Of a DNA stretch of 9,343 nucleotides, positions 6,824 through 9,343 are shown in pieces. How positions within the stretch are numbered: the stretch's first letter is position 1; each line of letters starts with the position of its first letter. The stretch is from positions 1,341,713 through 1,351,055 of the forward strand of contig CM001047.1 of the NCBI GenBank assembly GCA_000183865.1, read 5' to 3'. The DNA comes from Listeria marthii FSL S4-120. Its GTDB lineage: Bacteria; Bacillota; Bacilli; Lactobacillales; Listeriaceae. A program made the translations under genes and the position numbers. The notes beneath the pieces are model-generated. The model saw only the letters and a list, made by a program, of their open reading frames with translations, made no database searches and was not told the DNA's origin.

Positions 6824-6919
6824 TTATAAAAACATTAATACCCCGGTTAAAACACTTGATAATACAATCGCGATTAACATTAAAATAACGACAACGCGAA
6901 CTACTTTTTTATTAGTCAT
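6824..6919 (-). CDS. prli42: Prli42, 31-residue stressosome-anchoring membrane miniprotein
   Basis: Minus-strand frame of 31 codons plus TAA, too short for routine gene callers. The product begins MTNKKVVRVVV and ends SSVLTGVLMFL: a short basic N-terminus (Lys4, Lys5, Arg8) and one hydrophobic helix covering about residues 9-31, so a single-pass protein with a cytoplasmic basic end. I recognise it as Prli42, reported in L. monocytogenes (N-terminomics work) as a Firmicute-conserved miniprotein that tethers the stressosome protein RsbR to the membrane and is needed for sigma-B activation by oxidative stress. Support in the sequence is complete: a sigma-A-type promoter (6962-6990), an AGAGGAG SD (6938-6932) 12 nt before the ATG, and a dedicated terminator. 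The SD spacing is slightly long. It is divergent from the peptidase gene and convergent with SbrA. Confidence 0.93.
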   Translation of the reverse strand: MTNKKVVRVVVILMLIAIVLSSVLTGVLMFL

Positions 6920-6961
6920 TGCGGAAGAAAACTCCTCTCATAAAGCATTTCAGATATATCC

Positions 6962-6990
6962 ATCTTACTGATAATTAAAGCAAATTTCAA
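6962..6990 (-). promoter_or_regulatory. Sigma-A-type promoter of prli42
   Basis: On the minus strand TTGAAA (6990-6985), a 17-nt spacer and TAAGAT (6967-6962) give 5/6 and 4/6 matches to the sigma-A consensus. Predicted start near 6955, leaving about 36 nt of leader before the ATG. No sigma-B motif was seen on this strand upstream of prli42, so the gene is probably expressed without stress. Confidence 0.65.
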
Positions 6991-7004
6991 GTTATTTCTT
7001 GATT
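6970..7004 (+). promoter_or_regulatory. Candidate promoters for the downstream peptidase gene
   Basis: Two weak plus-strand options exist. GATAAT at 6970-6975 is a good -10 (5/6) but has a poor -35 around 6947-6953. TTGATT at 6999-7004 is a fair -35, but followed only by AAGAAT (7023-7028) at 18 nt, which would leave almost no leader. The first would overlap the minus-strand prli42 promoter. Neither is convincing. Confidence 0.3.
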
Positions 7005-7043
7005 TTTTTTAGGCAAATTAGGAAGAATGTAGGTGAAAATAAG

Positions 7044-8138
7044 ATGATAGCCAATGCGAAAAAATATTTTACCGAATTAATCCAAATTCCATCTGTTTCT
7101 GGGAAAGAAAAAGCCATTTTAACTTACATAAAAAAACATTTAACGACATTGGACGTTCCCTATAGTTTGGATGAAAATTATGGCTTGATTGCCCGGATTC
7201 CGGCGACTAGAGAGAAATTCCCAACAATCTTTTTCTGTAGTCATGTTGATACGCATCCAAATGCAGCTGCGCCAGTTTTTCAACTCGAACAAGATGTATT
7301 TACAGCGACAAATGGGACTTCTTTAGGTGCAGATGATAAAGCGGCCGTTGCAGCTATGTTGGCGGCAATTGATTATTTTTGCACCGAAAAAACACCGCAC
7401 GGGGAAATTGAATTCATTTTTACAACAAAAGAGGAACTCGGAATGATCGGGATGCGGTTGTTTCCGGAAGAAAAAATTACAGCTGCATACGGGTATTGTT
7501 TAGATGCACCAGGCGAGGTAGGCAGTTATCAATTGCAAGCAAGTACGCTAGTTACGATGGGATTTACGATTGCGAGTTCTGATAGTGCCCAAATGTCGCC
7601 GATTTCCATTGCTAGAATGGCGCTTCATGCAACGCGCCCAGGAAGAATTGACCGGGAAAACAAATGGGAAATACAGTCGTTTTCTGGCGGAATAAATGAT
7701 GAAAATGAGCAAGATGCGCAGTTAGAAGTTCTTTTCACGTCAGCAGCAAGTTTTCGTAAAGCGCTTCTGCATATTCAAACAATTAGAGAACGGTTTGCTC
7801 AAACCTGCGAGAAATATGGTGCGGTGTTAACACACGATACGAAACTGATTTACGAAGGTTACCATATCCGTTCTAAACATCCGTTAATGAATATTTTCCA
7901 AAAAGCGGTTAAAAAACAAGCTTTAGAAACGCACGAAATTTTGTTAGAGGGCGGAACCGATGCCAATGTGTTAAATGAAAAAGGTATTCCAACTATGCTC
8001 TTGTCGGCGGGATATGAAAATGCCCACACAGACAAAGAAACAATTTCTGTAGGGCAGTTAGAAAAACTCACACAACTCGTGATTGACCTTGCAGAATCCG
8101 CTAAAAACGAGAAAATTTTACTCAGAAAGCTAAATTAA
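7044..8138 (+). CDS. M20-family tripeptidase-like zinc aminopeptidase (YqjE/PepT-like)
   Basis: Predicted cytosolic di-zinc peptidase that removes N-terminal residues from small peptides, probably tripeptides. Counting from the ATG at 7044 (364 residues), the M20 motifs are SHVDTHPN (His67 ligand, Asp69), SLGADDKAA (Asp97 bridging ligand), TTKEELGM (Glu130 base, Glu131 ligand), CLDAPGEVG (Asp154 ligand) and a final ENAHTDKE (His328 ligand). The dimerisation lid lies between about 165 and 285. It is shorter than classical PepT (~410), closer to the B. subtilis YqjE type, so I give no symbol. The start is chosen for AGGTGA (7031-7036) at proper spacing; an in-frame TTG at 6999 would add 15 atypical residues and lacks an SD. 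All catalytic residues are present. No clear terminator follows. Its substrate is inferred from family only. Confidence 0.88.
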   Translation: MIANAKKYFTELIQIPSVSGKEKAILTYIKKHLTTLDVPYSLDENYGLIARIPATREKFPTIFFCSHVDTHPNAAAPVFQLEQDVFTATNGTSLGADDKAAVAAMLAAIDYFCTEKTPHGEIEFIFTTKEELGMIGMRLFPEEKITAAYGYCLDAPGEVGSYQLQASTLVTMGFTIASSDSAQMSPISIARMALHATRPGRIDRENKWEIQSFSGGINDENEQDAQLEVLFTSAASFRKALLHIQTIRERFAQTCEKYGAVLTHDTKLIYEGYHIRSKHPLMNIFQKAVKKQALETHEILLEGGTDANVLNEKGIPTMLLSAGYENAHTDKETISVGQLEKLTQLVIDLAESAKNEKILLRKLN

Positions 8139-8170
8139 TGAAAAAAAGTCAAATAATTCGGATTGATTCA

Positions 8171-8199
8171 TTGTCCAAGAAGCAATTCTTTGATATAGT
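8171..8199 (+). promoter_or_regulatory. Sigma-A-type promoter of gnd
   Basis: TTGTCC (8171-8176), exactly 17 nt, then TATAGT (8194-8199): 4/6 and 5/6 matches. Predicted start near 8206 gives a leader of about 77 nt. The rest of the 144-nt gap after the peptidase gene (8139-8282) contains no gene and no intrinsic terminator that I can see. Confidence 0.65.
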
Positions 8200-8234
8200 A
8201 ATTAATGTTGATACTTTTATGTGTCATGTTGAAG

Positions 8235-8256
8235 TAAGACAGATTTTTCTGCCTTA
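8235..8256 (+). promoter_or_regulatory. Small imperfect hairpin in the gnd leader
   Basis: TAAG and CAGA (8235-8238, 8240-8243) pair with TCTG and CTTA (8248-8251, 8253-8256) across one A-C mismatch, with a TTTT loop. The stem ends about ten bases before the AAAGGAAG SD region (8266-8273). Its Ts are in the loop, so it is not a terminator. It might affect translation or mark a protein site; function is unknown. Confidence 0.35.
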
Positions 8257-8282
8257 ATAAACCGGAAAGGAAGAAGTGCAAA

Positions 8283-9343
8283 ATGGCAAAACAAGAAATT
8301 GGCGTTATAGGAATGGGCGTTATGGGCCGTAACTTGGCTCTAAACATTGAAAGCCGCGGTCATACAGTATCTATCTTTAACCGTTCTACTGAAAAAACGA
8401 AAGCGGTTATGGAAGAAAATGCGGACAAAAAATTAGTACCAACTTATAGTTTAGAGGAATTTGTCGAATCTCTTGAAGTGCCTCGCCGTATCCTTATTAT
8501 GGTAAAAGCTGGCGATGCTACAGATATGATGATTGAAGCAGTTAAACCTTTCTTAAACGAAGGCGATATTTTAATCGATGGTGGTAATGCGTTCTTCAAA
8601 GATACGATTCGTCGTAATAAAGAACTAAGCGAAGAAGGATTTAACTTCATCGGAACTGGTGTATCAGGCGGAGAAGAAGGCGCACTTAAAGGCCCTTCCA
8701 TCATGCCAGGTGGTCAACGCAAGGCATATGACCTTGTAGCCCCTATTTTACGTGAAATTGCTGCAGTAGCAGACGGAGAACCTTGTGTGACTTATATTGG
8801 TCCAGATGGTGCCGGACATTACGTTAAAATGGTGCATAACGGTATCGAATACGGCGATATGCAATTAATCGCAGAAGCTTACACTATTTTGAAAGAAATC
8901 GGTGGATTAAGCCATGATGAACTTGCTGACGTATTTGAAGAATGGAATAATGGCGAACTTGATAGTTATTTAATCGAGATCACTAAAAATATCCTAAAAG
9001 TAAAAGACGAAGAAACCGGCAAACCAATTGTCGATGTTATTCTTGATAAAGCTGGTCAAAAAGGAACTGGTAAATGGACTAGCCAAAGTGCACTTGACTT
9101 AGGTGTTCCACTTTCCTTAATTACAGAATCTGTATTTGCTCGTTATATCTCTGCTCTTAAAGAAGAACGTGTTTATGCAAGCACTGTATTAAATGGCCCA
9201 TCTAACTATCATTTTGAAGGCGACAAAAAAGCATTTGTTGAATCTGTTCGCCGCGCACTTTATTTCAGTAAAATCGCATCTTATGCACAAGGTTTTGCTC
9301 AGATGAGAGCTGCTAGCGAAGAGTACAATTGGGATTTACAATA
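8283..9343 (+). CDS. gnd: 6-phosphogluconate dehydrogenase (decarboxylating), 3'-truncated by the window edge
   Basis: Oxidises and decarboxylates 6-phosphogluconate to ribulose 5-phosphate with formation of NADPH in the oxidative pentose phosphate pathway; cytosolic homodimer. 353 complete codons are visible of a usual ~470. The Rossmann fold begins [15 protein letters not shown] (7-21), with FNRS (32-35) after beta-2, where the Arg favours NADP+. Then come [10 protein letters not shown] (96-105), the substrate-binding [11 protein letters not shown] (124-134), and the catalytic stretch [14 protein letters not shown] (179-192) with Lys182 and Glu189. The family signature [13 protein letters not shown] lies in the helical domain. 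The ATG at 8283 follows AAAGGAAG at 8266-8273 and gives the standard [10 protein letters not shown] start. The visible part is intact and unremarkable. Whether zwf or a regulator follows cannot be seen. Confidence 0.95.
   Translation, partial: MAKQEIGVIGMGVMGRNLALNIESRGHTVSIFNRSTEKTKAVMEENADKKLVPTYSLEEFVESLEVPRRILIMVKAGDATDMMIEAVKPFLNEGDILIDGGNAFFKDTIRRNKELSEEGFNFIGTGVSGGEEGALKGPSIMPGGQRKAYDLVAPILREIAAVADGEPCVTYIGPDGAGHYVKMVHNGIEYGDMQLIAEAYTILKEIGGLSHDELADVFEEWNNGELDSYLIEITKNILKVKDEETGKPIVDVILDKAGQKGTGKWTSQSALDLGVPLSLITESVFARYISALKEERVYASTVLNGPSNYHFEGDKKAFVESVRRALYFSKIASYAQGFAQMRAASEEYNWDLQ

Noticed and set aside
6999..7043. TTG at 6999 as the peptidase start
   Set aside because: No SD, atypical Arg/Phe-rich extension; the ATG at 7044 with AGGTGA upstream gives the expected N-terminus.
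7859..8071. Minus-strand frame of 70 codons inside the peptidase gene
   Set aside because: Opposite the conserved C-terminal metal-ligand region of the peptidase.
8205..8237. 10-codon hydrophobic leader-like frame upstream of gnd
   Set aside because: Its ATG falls at the predicted transcription start with no SD, and the peptide lacks repeated regulatory codons of a classical attenuator.
8444..8704. Minus-strand frame of 86 codons inside gnd
   Set aside because: Opposite the conserved Rossmann and substrate-binding segments of gnd; Ser/Pro-rich shadow.

Overview
The window looks like a low-GC Firmicute chromosome and most probably Listeria, very likely L. monocytogenes or a close relative. 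The genus call rests on three things I recognise from memory: the gene order ptb-buk-lpd-bkdA1-bkdA2-bkdB followed by an M20 peptidase and gnd (lmo1369-lmo1376 in strain EGD-e), a 31-residue membrane protein matching Prli42, and a sigma-B-driven small RNA matching SbrA (Rli11). No database search was run.

Positions 1-6666 (+) carry the branched-chain alpha-keto acid dehydrogenase (bkd) operon. It encodes a 5'-truncated phosphate butyryltransferase (ptb), a branched-chain fatty acid/butyrate kinase (buk), the E3 dihydrolipoyl dehydrogenase, E1-alpha, E1-beta, and the lipoyl E2 core (bkdB). From buk onward the gaps are only 14-30 nt, each with a strong Shine-Dalgarno (SD) sequence. The dehydrogenase turns keto acids from Leu, Ile and Val into branched acyl-CoAs. 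These can prime branched-chain fatty acid synthesis, or pass through Ptb and Buk to the free acid with ATP formation. Ptb and Buk run in reverse could activate exogenous short acids. The operon promoter lies outside the window.

Positions 6667-7043 contain no plus-strand gene but are the most interesting stretch. A textbook sigma-B promoter starts 4 nt after the bkdB stop and drives a ~70-nt sRNA (SbrA) ending in a UUCG-loop terminator. Converging on it from the minus strand is prli42, a 31-codon gene with its own promoter, SD and terminator. As published, Prli42 anchors the stressosome that activates sigma-B, so an input component and an output RNA of the same stress pathway sit tail to tail. 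Two further observations appear new to me. In bkd read-through RNA the sRNA arm can form a competing ~18-bp hairpin with the sigma-B promoter region. The sRNA loop also has seven contiguous bases complementary to the prli42 SD.

Positions 7044-8138 (+) encode an M20-family tripeptidase-like metallopeptidase. A 144-nt gap with a sigma-A-type promoter and a small leader hairpin precedes gnd (6-phosphogluconate dehydrogenase, oxidative pentose phosphate pathway), which is cut by the right edge. No mobile element, tRNA, rRNA or CRISPR array was seen.
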